Assembly: GCA_944376825.1 (NCBI GenBank) | Contig: CALWDY010000001.1 | Span: 1-36,364 of the forward strand | Length of the DNA: 36,364 nt | Direction: 5' to 3' | DNA from: an uncultured Clostridia bacterium | GTDB taxonomy: Bacteria; Bacillota; Clostridia; Christensenellales; UBA1242 | Part shown: piece by piece, positions 7,098 to 14,791 of the stretch | How the letters are laid out: each line of letters starts with the position of its first letter | How positions within the stretch are numbered: position 1 is the stretch's first letter | Made by a program: the position numbers and the translations under genes | The notes under the pieces: generated by a model | Seen by the model: the letters and a program-made list of their open reading frames with translations, nothing else | The model's database searches: none | Told to the model about the DNA's origin: nothing

Positions 7098-8522
7098 TTA
7101 ATATTGTATTCCCCAAAGTACAAGATGTTTTGCTTCTTTGCCACAAACAACACATTTGCCCGTGAGTGGTTTTTCATTTTCTAATATACATCTTGATTTT
7201 GTACCTTTAATTTCTTTGATTTTTGCTTCACATTCCGCATCACCACACCAATCTGCTTTAATAAATCCCGGATGAGTGTTCATGATTTGTGCAAATTCAT
7301 CAAAGGTTTTTGCTGTATAAGTCATATTGTCGCGTCTTATAGTTGCTCTTTCTAACATTTCTTTTTGCATTATATCTAATGTTTCTTTTACAACTTTAAC
7401 TATATCGCAATCTTTTTCAACCACGATTTTTTCTTTTGTATCTCTGCGAACAACTGTTATAGTACCCTTCTCTAAATCTCTGTGTCCAACTTCTATTCTA
7501 ACAGGGATTCCTAATACTTCTGCTTCGGCAAATCTATATCCTGGACTTTGTTCACTGTTATCAACATCAACAGTTAGTCCTTCTTTTGACAACTTATCTA
7601 AATAATTATTTACATATTCATTAACATCTTCGTCTTTGCCGATTGGAATTATTCTTACTTGAAGTGGTGCAATGTTTGGTGGTAAAACAAGACCATCATC
7701 ATCACTGTGTACCATAATTAAGGCACCAATCATTCTACTGCTTACACCCCAAGATGTTTGATATACATAACTATAACCATTTTCTCTATTTAAAAATTTA
7801 ATATCATATGCTTTGCTAAATTTTTGACCAAAATAGTGACTTGTTCCCGATTGCAAAGATACGCCATTATACATAAGTGCTTCTATTGTGAGTGAATATT
7901 CTGCACCGGCAAATTTTTCTTTTTCGGTCTTTTTTCCTGTTATTGCTGGAATTGCCAAATACTCCCTAAAAAACTTTTTATAAACAGACAACATATCTCT
8001 TGTTTCTTTTTCTGCTTCTTCTTGTGTTTCATGAATTGTATGACCTTCTTGCCACCAAAATTCACGACTTCGTAAGAAGGGACGAGTTTCTTTTTCCCAG
8101 CGCATAACACTGCACCATTGATTATATTTAATTGGCAAATCTCTGTATGATTTTACAATGCTAGCATAGTAATCGCTAAAAAGCGTTTCACTTGTTGGAC
8201 GAATGCACATTCTTTCTTCAAGTTGCTTACTTCCACCTATTGTAACCCAAGCAACTTCTGGCGCAAAACCTTGAACAAGTTCACCTTCTTTTTTTAGTAA
8301 ATTTTCTGGAATAAGCATTGGCATTGCAATATTTTTGTGTCCTGTTTCTTTAAACATTTTGTCAAGAGTTTTTTGCATCATTTCCCAAATTGCATAGCCG
8401 TTTGGCTCTAAAATTATACAACCTTTAACATTAGAGTATGATGAAAGATGTGCTGCATTTATTACATCTGTATACCATTGTGCAAAATTTACATCTCTTT
8501 TTGTAATTTTTTTGTTTGCCAT
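7098..8522 (-). CDS. proS: Prolyl-tRNA synthetase, archaeal/eukaryotic-like (type 3)
   Basis: Charges tRNA-Pro. I place the start at the ATG at 8520-8522 (product begins MANKKITKRDVNFAQWY, 474 residues), because AAAGGAG lies just before it; an in-frame ATG 12 codons upstream has no ribosome site. Class II motif 2 region is WCSVMRWEKETRPFLRSREF, and motif 3 appears near SRMIGALIMVHSDDDGLVLP. The C terminus has four cysteines (WCGDAEC and CVVCGKE segments) and ends in tyrosine, hallmarks of type-3 ProRS. It lacks the large editing insertion of the bacterial type. The upstream 100 bases contain nested inverted repeats that may form a leader structure. Confidence 0.96.
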   Translation of the reverse strand: MANKKITKRDVNFAQWYTDVINAAHLSSYSNVKGCIILEPNGYAIWEMMQKTLDKMFKETGHKNIAMPMLIPENLLKKEGELVQGFAPEVAWVTIGGSKQLEERMCIRPTSETLFSDYYASIVKSYRDLPIKYNQWCSVMRWEKETRPFLRSREFWWQEGHTIHETQEEAEKETRDMLSVYKKFFREYLAIPAITGKKTEKEKFAGAEYSLTIEALMYNGVSLQSGTSHYFGQKFSKAYDIKFLNRENGYSYVYQTSWGVSSRMIGALIMVHSDDDGLVLPPNIAPLQVRIIPIGKDEDVNEYVNNYLDKLSKEGLTVDVDNSEQSPGYRFAEAEVLGIPVRIEVGHRDLEKGTITVVRRDTKEKIVVEKDCDIVKVVKETLDIMQKEMLERATIRRDNMTYTAKTFDEFAQIMNTHPGFIKADWCGDAECEAKIKEIKGTKSRCILENEKPLTGKCVVCGKEAKHLVLWGIQY

Positions 8523-8547
8523 AAATTCTCCTTTGCATAAAATAAAT

Positions 8548-8643
8548 AATACATGCAAAATATATCACAAATAAAGCACTTTTGCAACAATAATAACATC
8601 CAAGTGCTGTATTTTAATTTAATTAAAACCTTTTGCATGTATT
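8548..8643 (-). promoter_or_regulatory. Nested inverted repeats in the proS leader
   Basis: AATACATGCAAAA (8548-8560) is exactly complementary to TTTTGCATGTATT (8631-8643), a 13-bp outer pair. Inside it AGCACTT (8575-8581) pairs with AAGTGCT (8602-8608). The element fills the space between the small gene at 8645 and the proS ribosome site. It does not show the T-box consensus (no GGTGGNACCGCG-like run), so it is not called a T-box. It may act as a terminator for the upstream gene or as a leader structure. Confidence 0.4.
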
Positions 8644-8644
8644 T

Positions 8645-8950
8645 TTACATTTTTGATATTTTTGTATCACAAATCTCGACTATTGCTTTTACAAGATTAT
8701 AAATATTATCAATTTGTTGATCTTGATTTATTTTATTACAAAAAGATTTAAAACAATATGCCAAATTGTTAAACGAAAGAATAGTATTTTCTCTTGCACT
8801 TTTCAGTTTTAAGAAATTATCTTCACTGATTATTCCTTGTTTATAAGCATTTCGCTCTAATTCTATTTGATTTGTTTCTTTATATGTATACTTTATTGCA
8901 TGCTCTATAAATTTTTGGCAATAGTTTTCAAATTCTTCTTTGTTATTCAT
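8645..8950 (-). CDS. Hypothetical small helical protein
   Basis: A 101-residue, charged, probably all-helical protein without a signal peptide or membrane segment; I do not recognise a family. Visible features are a C-terminal run of alternating hydrophobics (IYNLVKAIVEICD), scattered cysteines (residue 10 and three in the C-terminal half) and a central lysine-rich stretch. The ATG at 8948-8950 has a TAGGTGAAG ribosome site that lies at the end of a 13-bp inverted repeat. The gene sits between hisS and proS, 95 bases from the former and 122 from the proS start, with all three on the same strand. Codon use and base composition look like the neighbours. Confidence 0.6.
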   Translation of the reverse strand: MNNKEEFENYCQKFIEHAIKYTYKETNQIELERNAYKQGIISEDNFLKLKSARENTILSFNNLAYCFKSFCNKINQDQQIDNIYNLVKAIVEICDTKISKM

Positions 8951-8956
8951 TCTTCA

Positions 8957-8999
8957 CCTATTTAAAATTGTAAATAAACAACTTGAAATTTTAAATAGG
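8957..8999 (-). promoter_or_regulatory. Inverted repeat overlapping the ribosome site of the 101-residue gene
   Basis: CCTATTTAAAATT (8957-8969) and AATTTTAAATAGG (8987-8999) form a perfect 13-bp inverted repeat with a 17-base spacer. In the minus-strand transcript its 3' arm ends with the AGG of the AGGTGA ribosome site, so the hairpin would partly hide it. It could equally be a dyad operator. Confidence 0.45.
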
Positions 9000-9045
9000 A
9001 GAAAAACTTGCTTTTTGTCTATTTTTAAATATTATTGCATTTGAT

Positions 9046-10299
9046 TTATAAAACTGTGTCATTAAACACATCAATAAACTCTGTATAGCCAAGCGTAGTT
9101 AAACTATCTTTTTGGAATTTAACATTTTTATTTCTTGGAGAAACAAGCACTCGTTCGCCGTTTTCTCTAAGAGTGGTTGCCTTTTTTAATGCTTTATTAA
9201 GTTGGTTTGGTTCTATGTCTTTTGCAATTAAAATTGCAGTTGATTTTATTTTTTGATTTGCATCAAAATTATTTTCTTTTAAAATTTCAATAATTCTTTC
9301 AAATCCAATTGAAAACCCACACGCACAAACTTTTGTTCCACAAAATTTGCCAATCATTTCGTCATATCTTCCACCACCACCAACTGAAAGATGATAATTT
9401 GAAAGTTGAATTTCAAAAATTGGTCCCGTATAGTATGACATTCCCCTAACAAGTGTTGGGTCAAAAACAACATGGCAATCATTGTTAGTTAGCATAGATG
9501 CATTAGAAATTATTTGGTCTAAGTTTTCTAATGTTTTTTCTTCAATATAACCATTTAAACTATCGCCAAAAAAATCCTTGCAAGATTTAAACTCTTTATC
9601 TTTTTCAAAATATTTACAATACTTTATAACATCGTTTTCATTAAGATTAAGTTCAATTAAACTGTCTTTAACTCCATTTACACCGATTTTGTCTAACTTA
9701 TCTAAAACAATAAAAATATTATCAAATTTATCTTCTGGGAAATTGCAACTTTTTGCCATTGCTTTTAAAATATTTCTATCGTTTACAATAATTTTAATAT
9801 CATTTATTCCTAAGTTGTTTAGTGCTTTTGTTGTTGCTGAAATAAGTTCAATTTCAGCAAGGTTTGTGCTATCCCCTAAAATATCTATATCGCATTGTGT
9901 AAATTGTCTATATCTCCCCTTTTGTGGTCTGTCCGCTCTAAAAACGCTTCCCGTTTGGAATGCTTTAAACGGAACAGGTAAAACAGAGAAATTATTTGCA
10001 TAAAACCTTGAAAGAGGAACAGTTAAGTCATACCTAAGTCCACTATCACACAAATCATCTAAATTATTTGTGTTTTCTAATTTTTCTCCACGTTTTAATA
10101 TTTTAAAAATTAGTTTTTCATTTTCCCCACCTTGATTGCTTGTTAAATTTTCTATGTGTTCAACAATGGGTGTTTCTATTTGGGAAAAACCAAATTTAAA
10201 ATATGTTTGTTTTATTGTATTAAGCACATATTCTCTTAAAATTGTATCGTTTGGCAATTGTTCTGGCATGCCTTTTACTGGTGTTTTTATAAAATTCAT
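9046..10299 (-). CDS. hisS: Histidyl-tRNA synthetase
   Basis: Charges tRNA-His. The ATG at 10297-10299 is chosen because TAGGAGA lies seven bases upstream and the product then begins MNFIKTPVKGMPEQLP, the normal HisRS start; length is 417 residues. Motif 2 is seen at FQTGSVFRADRPQKGRYRQF, the HisA signature at LVRGMSYYTGPIFEI, the HisB glycine-rich signature at SVGGGGRYDEMIG and motif 3 at ACGFSIGFERI. The C-terminal anticodon-binding domain (about residues 325-417) is complete. It lies 71 bases downstream of the DUF4132-like gene and may share its transcript. Confidence 0.97.
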   Translation of the reverse strand: MNFIKTPVKGMPEQLPNDTILREYVLNTIKQTYFKFGFSQIETPIVEHIENLTSNQGGENEKLIFKILKRGEKLENTNNLDDLCDSGLRYDLTVPLSRFYANNFSVLPVPFKAFQTGSVFRADRPQKGRYRQFTQCDIDILGDSTNLAEIELISATTKALNNLGINDIKIIVNDRNILKAMAKSCNFPEDKFDNIFIVLDKLDKIGVNGVKDSLIELNLNENDVIKYCKYFEKDKEFKSCKDFFGDSLNGYIEEKTLENLDQIISNASMLTNNDCHVVFDPTLVRGMSYYTGPIFEIQLSNYHLSVGGGGRYDEMIGKFCGTKVCACGFSIGFERIIEILKENNFDANQKIKSTAILIAKDIEPNQLNKALKKATTLRENGERVLVSPRNKNVKFQKDSLTTLGYTEFIDVFNDTVL

Positions 10300-10370
10300 A
10301 TTGTCTCCTAAAATTTTTTCATAGTATATTAGCAAACTCTTATATTTTTTTCAAGTTAACTTATTTAAAA

Positions 10371-12521
10371 CTAACTTTTCATTGCTGTTTGAATTGAAGA
10401 AATTACATAGTAAAAATATCTTTCGTTAATTCCAAATAGATTTAAACTTTGTGCTTTATTTGTGATGTATTTTTGCTTATCCATCATACACTGGTTTAAT
10501 CTATAAAATCTTATATTCCCCATTGTTGCAGTTGAAGAAATTGTTGTTATCGCTTTCTCAAATTCAAGTTCAACCAATAAATTTAAAATTTCGTTTTTGC
10601 AAACCAAACTATCAAATAGTACTTCACTGTCATTTAAATTTGGCGTAAATCCAAACTTTGATAGTTTTTTAATGAAACTTTCCCCTTTTACAATAGTACC
10701 CTGATAATTAGAAAATGAGATATTTGACTTATTTAAACTGTTTAAGTTAATTTGGGATTTATTAAATTGCACAAAAAGTGGGTTATTTAATGATAAATCA
10801 ACCTTATCAAACCTTTCGTCCAAATCTAAATTATGAACAAGTGATATATAAACTTCATTGTCAACCCCCTTAATTTCGTTGCCATAAATATATATAATTT
10901 CTTTATTTGAAACAACAAACACTGAATATAGTTTGTTTTGTTTATATTCTCCAAATACTAAGCGTTGGGCAAATTCGTTGTAAATTTTATTGTGTATAAA
11001 GATTTTCTTAAACATTTCTTTTGTATATTTTCTGCCTGAAATAAAATTTAAATAAAGTCTATTTTTTTCTTTTTCTATCTCTTCATCATTTAAATTTTCA
11101 AGCACACACAAATCTTTTACTTCTTCTTTATTTAACATATTAACACTAGCAAAAATATCAACATATTCGTCAAAATTTGCATTAAACGCCTCATATAGTT
11201 TTAATCGTTTAAACATCTCAATAAAATTAGGTTTTTGACTATATAAAAGGCACAAAGTTAAATATCTCGCTTCTTTTTTTCTTCCAATTCTATACAAAAT
11301 GTTTAGAAATTCGTAAATACTCCTTTCAAAAAGACCATCGCTGAACAAACTGAACATTCTTATACACCATTTTGCAGAGTTGATATCATCTTTGTTAGAC
11401 AGTTTGTTGAAAAGTTTTTCTGCAAAATCATGCAAGCTATCTTTACTAAAAATTGAATATAGAGATTTTAAACCATTTAAATTTAATAAATTATTTTCTT
11501 CTTTAAATATTTGAATTAAATAAGTTTTTTCTATATTGTTTGCATTTTCTCCACTCAAATAAGCCAGTGGCAAATTGTCAAATGCTACACCTAGTGTTCT
11601 TTCTTGTACATTTTGCACTTTTTTTTGAGCCAAAACTTTAAAATGTCGTTCTGTGCCAAAATTTAAAACTTCAGTTATGCCAAGTCTTTTTGCTAAAAAT
11701 TCTTTAATTTCGTCATCTTGTTCATTCTCATATAAGTTCTCAAGTCGAGTTTCAACTTCAACATTATTGCTAATTCCTGAAAGTACTTTTATATAATGAA
11801 ATCTGCTTTGGTTATCATTTGGCAAATGTTTATCAAAATATGAAAGTGTGTCGCCAATATAAGTTTTTAAAAAATATTCTGCTTTTTCTTCACTTATTTT
11901 TTCGTGTGTTTTATCATTAAATAGAATACTTATTCCTTTTTGTGTGTTAAAGTTTAAAATCAAAGTTAAATATTCTAGTTCATATTTGCCATTTTCTGCA
12001 ATATAATCACCTATCTCATCTTCGTTTTCACGCATAAAGTTTTGCATGTATTCCATTGCAATATCATGCCAAACATAAATAGAATGTTTATCATCAAAAA
12101 TAGCACAAAGCACAAGTGGCATATATAGTTCAACTTCAATGTTGCCAATTTTCACAACTTCAATAAACCTGTCAAACAATCTCTCGTTTGCATTATATTG
12201 TTTGTTTTTGCTTTGATAGTTGGCATATCCAACATGTCCAACATATAATTTTGAAATAAACTCTTTTACTGCATCAAATTTTTGCAAATATAAAAAAATT
12301 TTTGTGTAGTTTACAAGTGCTGGCACGTAATCATTTAACTGAAAAACAAGTTCACTAAGTTCACCGATTCGTTTTATATCATCACACAAATTTGAATGAT
12401 TTGCTATGTATTCAAGATCTGCATCGTTCATTTTATCTAGCATAGGCGTTTCGCTTATATCATACGACAAAACATTTTTTGTTTTGTTTACAAGTTGACT
12501 GTATTCTCTTAATATTTCCAT
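10371..12521 (-). CDS. Large helical-repeat protein with DUF4132-like C-terminal region
   Basis: A 716-residue cytosolic protein with no signal peptide. The first 490 residues are helical and repeat-like with no sharp motif. From about residue 493 the pattern FISGRKYTKEMFKKIF, FAQRLVFGEYKQNKL, YISLVHNLDLDERF and NPLFVQFNK resembles DUF4132 (PF13569), known from E. coli YehI/MolR-type and WGR-domain proteins, where a short helical block, an ARRLVW-like motif, a LAHP-like motif and a PFxQ-like motif occur in this order. No WGR domain is seen. The family's function is not settled. GGAG is seven bases before the ATG. It lies 58 bases after the small gene at 12580 and may form an operon with it and with the membrane gene at 12954. 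Confidence 0.6.
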   Translation of the reverse strand: MEILREYSQLVNKTKNVLSYDISETPMLDKMNDADLEYIANHSNLCDDIKRIGELSELVFQLNDYVPALVNYTKIFLYLQKFDAVKEFISKLYVGHVGYANYQSKNKQYNANERLFDRFIEVVKIGNIEVELYMPLVLCAIFDDKHSIYVWHDIAMEYMQNFMRENEDEIGDYIAENGKYELEYLTLILNFNTQKGISILFNDKTHEKISEEKAEYFLKTYIGDTLSYFDKHLPNDNQSRFHYIKVLSGISNNVEVETRLENLYENEQDDEIKEFLAKRLGITEVLNFGTERHFKVLAQKKVQNVQERTLGVAFDNLPLAYLSGENANNIEKTYLIQIFKEENNLLNLNGLKSLYSIFSKDSLHDFAEKLFNKLSNKDDINSAKWCIRMFSLFSDGLFERSIYEFLNILYRIGRKKEARYLTLCLLYSQKPNFIEMFKRLKLYEAFNANFDEYVDIFASVNMLNKEEVKDLCVLENLNDEEIEKEKNRLYLNFISGRKYTKEMFKKIFIHNKIYNEFAQRLVFGEYKQNKLYSVFVVSNKEIIYIYGNEIKGVDNEVYISLVHNLDLDERFDKVDLSLNNPLFVQFNKSQINLNSLNKSNISFSNYQGTIVKGESFIKKLSKFGFTPNLNDSEVLFDSLVCKNEILNLLVELEFEKAITTISSTATMGNIRFYRLNQCMMDKQKYITNKAQSLNLFGINERYFYYVISSIQTAMKS

Positions 12522-12579
12522 TTTTTCTCCATCATGTGTATTTTAACAAATAACGCTCAATAAATCAAAGATTTAAAGG

Positions 12580-12957
12580 TTAATTCTTTTCAACTTGAAA
12601 CAAAAATTCCAGTCTTTCGCCATATTCACCAAAATATATGCACTTTTTATAATATTGATATTTTAAATAATTAGATGAGAAGCTTTCATCAATACAAGTC
12701 TTAATTAAATTTCGATAATATTTCTCATCGTTTATTTTGTTTAACTCAAAACAATTAAAAAATTGTGCTTCGAGTGGAAAAAAGTCAAATATATTATTTT
12801 GATTTGGTTTAAATTCTGTTCCTCCCATACAAAGCACAAAGCAAGAATTGGTTTTTGTGTACACAAAACAAATATTTTTTATTTCATATGGAATAGGGTC
12901 GTCTTCTACAATACTTTCAAGCCAAAAGGAAAAATTTTTAATTATATCATCAATCAT
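12580..12957 (-). CDS. Hypothetical small acidic protein, coupled to the PycTM-like gene
   Basis: A 125-residue protein starting at the ATG at 12955-12957 (product MIDDIIKNFSFWLE...); AAGGGA precedes it. The start overlaps the end of the upstream membrane gene by four bases (ATGA), a strong sign of coupled translation. No membrane segment or signal peptide. I see no nucleotide-cyclase, nuclease or NADase motif. The pattern FWLES..DDPIPYEIKNICF, then GGTEF and a late IYFGEYGERLEFLF recalls small uncharacterised or immunity-like proteins, but I would not assign one. Position next to a Pycsar-effector-like gene makes it a candidate partner or regulator. Confidence 0.72.
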   Translation of the reverse strand: MIDDIIKNFSFWLESIVEDDPIPYEIKNICFVYTKTNSCFVLCMGGTEFKPNQNNIFDFFPLEAQFFNCFELNKINDEKYYRNLIKTCIDESFSSNYLKYQYYKKCIYFGEYGERLEFLFQVEKN

Positions 12958-13460
12958 ATCAAATTCCCTTTTATGCACACAACAACAATTCCACAAAACA
13001 AACTTAAAAATAAAAAAAACAATGCATAGTTAAAATAACTAAATTTAATGTATAATAGTTTTGCTGTTGAAATTACTTGCCTTGCAAGGTCTAAGTCCAT
13101 CTCATCAACTTTATACGATGTTGGCAAATTATATTCTTTTTTTATTTTCTTTACATAACTCATTTCATCATATTTCATTATAGTTTTATAAAACATCAAA
13201 TTATTTTGTTTTATTTCTCCACTATGAATTTTAATTCTTACTTCCCTAGAAATCAACGCAATAAAACTATAAATAACAGAAATAAGTGCAAGCATTATTG
13301 TTGCACTTGAAAGTATATTTATTAAACTATTATCCGAAAAAAATGTACTCGCAAAAGCAATTACGGCAGAAGCAAGGGTCATTGTTATACTGTGTTTTGT
13401 TTCTGCATATTTAAGGTTATCAAACAATCGTTCATAAATATATTTTAATGTTTGTTTCAT
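12954..13460 (-). CDS. Membrane protein resembling Pycsar effector PycTM (DUF5706)
   Basis: A 168-residue protein with three predicted membrane helices, at about residues 24-42, 46-70 and 143-163. The loop between helices 2 and 3 carries NNLMFYKTIMKYDEMSYVKK (86-105), then DLARQVISTAKLLYIKF (124-140). In the PycTM/DUF5706 family (PF18967) the same order is found: two helices, a NLLFF-type motif, an EYL-like stretch, a D-L-x-x-Q-I segment and a K-aromatic motif before the last helix. PycTM proteins damage the membrane when activated by cCMP or cUMP in phage defence. No cyclase gene is in the window, so a Pycsar role is not shown. No Shine-Dalgarno sequence precedes the ATG. The stop overlaps the next gene. 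Confidence 0.65.
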   Translation of the reverse strand: MKQTLKYIYERLFDNLKYAETKHSITMTLASAVIAFASTFFSDNSLINILSSATIMLALISVIYSFIALISREVRIKIHSGEIKQNNLMFYKTIMKYDEMSYVKKIKKEYNLPTSYKVDEMDLDLARQVISTAKLLYIKFSYFNYALFFLFLSLFCGIVVVCIKGNLI

Positions 13461-13484
13461 AAAAATATATTGTGCAGAAATTTA

Positions 13485-14333
13485 TTAAATAATCATTTCT
13501 GGAATTTCGTTTAAACAAAATGTTGAGCCATATTTTATTGCCAATTTATTTAATGTTATTTGTGTAATAATTTTTATTTTTTCATTAGGAAATAAAACAT
13601 AAAATACATTAAATTTATTTTTTGACATTTTTGCCATTATTTTATATATTTTTTCATCACTTTTAATAAATGTAAATTTTATTTGCATCGCTTTATTTAT
13701 ATGATATGAAGACGTATTTATAACAGAAATATAATTATAAGAAGTTTTATTATTTGGCTCTAAAATTCCAACAAATAAAAACATTGAAATAATAAGTAAA
13801 TTCATATTTATTATGTTAAAAAATAGCCCAAATATAAATGTTAAAATTAATATCAAACTAAACCCAACATTAAAAATTAATGTAACTTTTATTGCAGTTT
13901 TTCTATTGTAAATTTTAGAAAGTAAACCTGCCAAAATTCTTCCTCCGTCAAGAGGAAAACATGGAAGTAAATTAAAACAAAACATAACGACATTAGCATA
14001 ACAAAACAATTGTGTAAATGCCATTGTTATTGGAAAAATCCACCACATCGCAAAGCAAAATGTTGCCAAAAAAAAGTTTAAAAGTGGCCCCATTAGTGCA
14101 ATTATAATTTCGTCTTGCGATGTAAAAGAATTTGTTTTATAGTTTAAGCATACTCCATATGGCATAAGAACCATTTTATCTAGTTTGTAACCCAATTTTT
14201 TTGCTGTAATTGAATGTGCTAGTTCATGTAAAATTACCACAATTAAATAAATTAATATACTTAATATTTGACCTATAACAATTAGAAATAATAAATATAG
14301 AATAAATAAAGGATGCAGTTTGTATTTCTTCAC
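13485..14333 (-). CDS. Site-2-type membrane metalloprotease (M50, SpoIVFB-like)
   Basis: A 282-residue polytopic membrane protein. The zinc motif HELAH is at residues 36-40 inside the second hydrophobic segment, and the third ligand lies in NLLPCFPLDGGRI (Asp129), the two hallmarks of family M50. These enzymes cut substrates within the membrane; SpoIVFB itself processes pro-sigma-K. The C-terminal 80 residues take the place of the CBS domain of SpoIVFB but are poorly conserved. The start is a GTG at 14331-14333 with AAGGGTGG upstream. The location beside minD/minE and an mreB-like gene recalls the mre-min-spoIVF order of Bacillus; no spoIVFA was recognised. That it serves sporulation is not shown. 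Confidence 0.85.
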   Translation of the reverse strand: MKKYKLHPLFILYLLFLIVIGQILSILIYLIVVILHELAHSITAKKLGYKLDKMVLMPYGVCLNYKTNSFTSQDEIIIALMGPLLNFFLATFCFAMWWIFPITMAFTQLFCYANVVMFCFNLLPCFPLDGGRILAGLLSKIYNRKTAIKVTLIFNVGFSLILILTFIFGLFFNIINMNLLIISMFLFVGILEPNNKTSYNYISVINTSSYHINKAMQIKFTFIKSDEKIYKIMAKMSKNKFNVFYVLFPNEKIKIITQITLNKLAIKYGSTFCLNEIPEMII

Positions 14334-14509
14334 ATGACCACCCTTATTATAAATTTTACTAAATTAAAAACAGAAAAAAACATCACAATAAACATTGTGA
14401 TATTTAAAACCCAATCATAAAAAACACTAATATTTATAGTGTGTTTTAAAACAAGATCGTCATGTTTTTTTAGTGTAATTATGGTTACTTTTTCGCCAAA
14501 ATTATCCAT
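14330..14509 (-). CDS. Possible 59-residue membrane peptide upstream of the M50 protease
   Basis: From an ATG at 14507-14509 a frame of 59 codons (MDNFGEKVTIITLKKHDDLV...) ends in TGA at 14330-14332, overlapping the GTG start of the protease by four bases (GTGA), a layout typical of coupled genes. The second half is one hydrophobic segment (WVLNITMFIVMFFSVFNLV). Against it: there is no Shine-Dalgarno sequence, T-rich DNA readily encodes hydrophobic residues, and two terminator-like hairpins lie inside the frame. It occupies the place of spoIVFA in Bacillus, but is far smaller. Undecided; listed as a candidate. Confidence 0.33.
   Translation of the reverse strand: MDNFGEKVTIITLKKHDDLVLKHTINISVFYDWVLNITMFIVMFFSVFNLVKFIIRVVM
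14374..14442 (-). terminator. Two tandem terminator-like hairpins after minE
   Basis: Read on the minus strand: ACACTA/TAGTGT (14442-14437 with 14429-14424) followed by six T, and ATCACAAT/ATTGTGAT (14401-14394 with 14389-14382) followed after one G by seven T. They lie about 110-175 bases past the minE stop and could end the minD-minE transcript. They overlap the 59-codon frame, so both calls compete. Confidence 0.5.
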
Positions 14510-14548
14510 ACTAAAAATATATTCACAAAATATTTATAATATTCTTTT

Positions 14549-14791
14549 CTATTGGGCAAGCACACCTATTGATTTAATTCTATTTGATTTTATAACAATA
14601 TTAAAATTTATTTCGTCATTCTCATCTTGGCTTGCATCAATAATAACAATTGGTTCGTCCATGTAACATTTTGCCACATTTGTTATATCGCTTTTTAGAA
14701 CATCGCATAGTTTTTCTGGACTGTTATGCTTATCTTCAATAAGAACTCTTTTTAGTCTGTTTTCACCTATTTGTGCAATTGTAAATTTCAT
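14549..14791 (-). CDS. minE: Cell division topological specificity factor MinE
   Basis: An 80-residue protein of normal MinE length. The N-terminal ENRLKRVLIEDKHNSPEKL block is the MinD-stimulating helix region (the family pattern is A-x-x-RLK-x-VL-x-x-DR), followed by a conserved LKSDITNVAKCYMD segment that leads into the topological domain. MinE drives MinD off the membrane and so sets the oscillation that keeps division at mid-cell. The start ATG shares a base with the minD stop (TAATG), so translation is coupled. The C-terminal half is more divergent than usual. No minC is visible in the window. Confidence 0.85.
   Translation of the reverse strand: MKFTIAQIGENRLKRVLIEDKHNSPEKLCDVLKSDITNVAKCYMDEPIVIIDASQDENDEINFNIVIKSNRIKSIGVLAQ

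Noticed and set aside
8523..8644. T-box riboswitch for proS
   Set aside because: No GGTGGNACCGCG-type T-box sequence or specifier stem could be found; only nested inverted repeats are present.
12763..13033. Plus-strand open frames of 61-88 residues antisense to the PycTM-like operon
   Set aside because: They lack ribosome sites and run opposite to two genes with clear coupling; they arise from the AT-rich antisense strand.
12580..13460. A complete Pycsar system
   Set aside because: Only the effector-like membrane protein is recognisable; the coupled gene shows no cyclase motif and no cyclase gene lies in the window.
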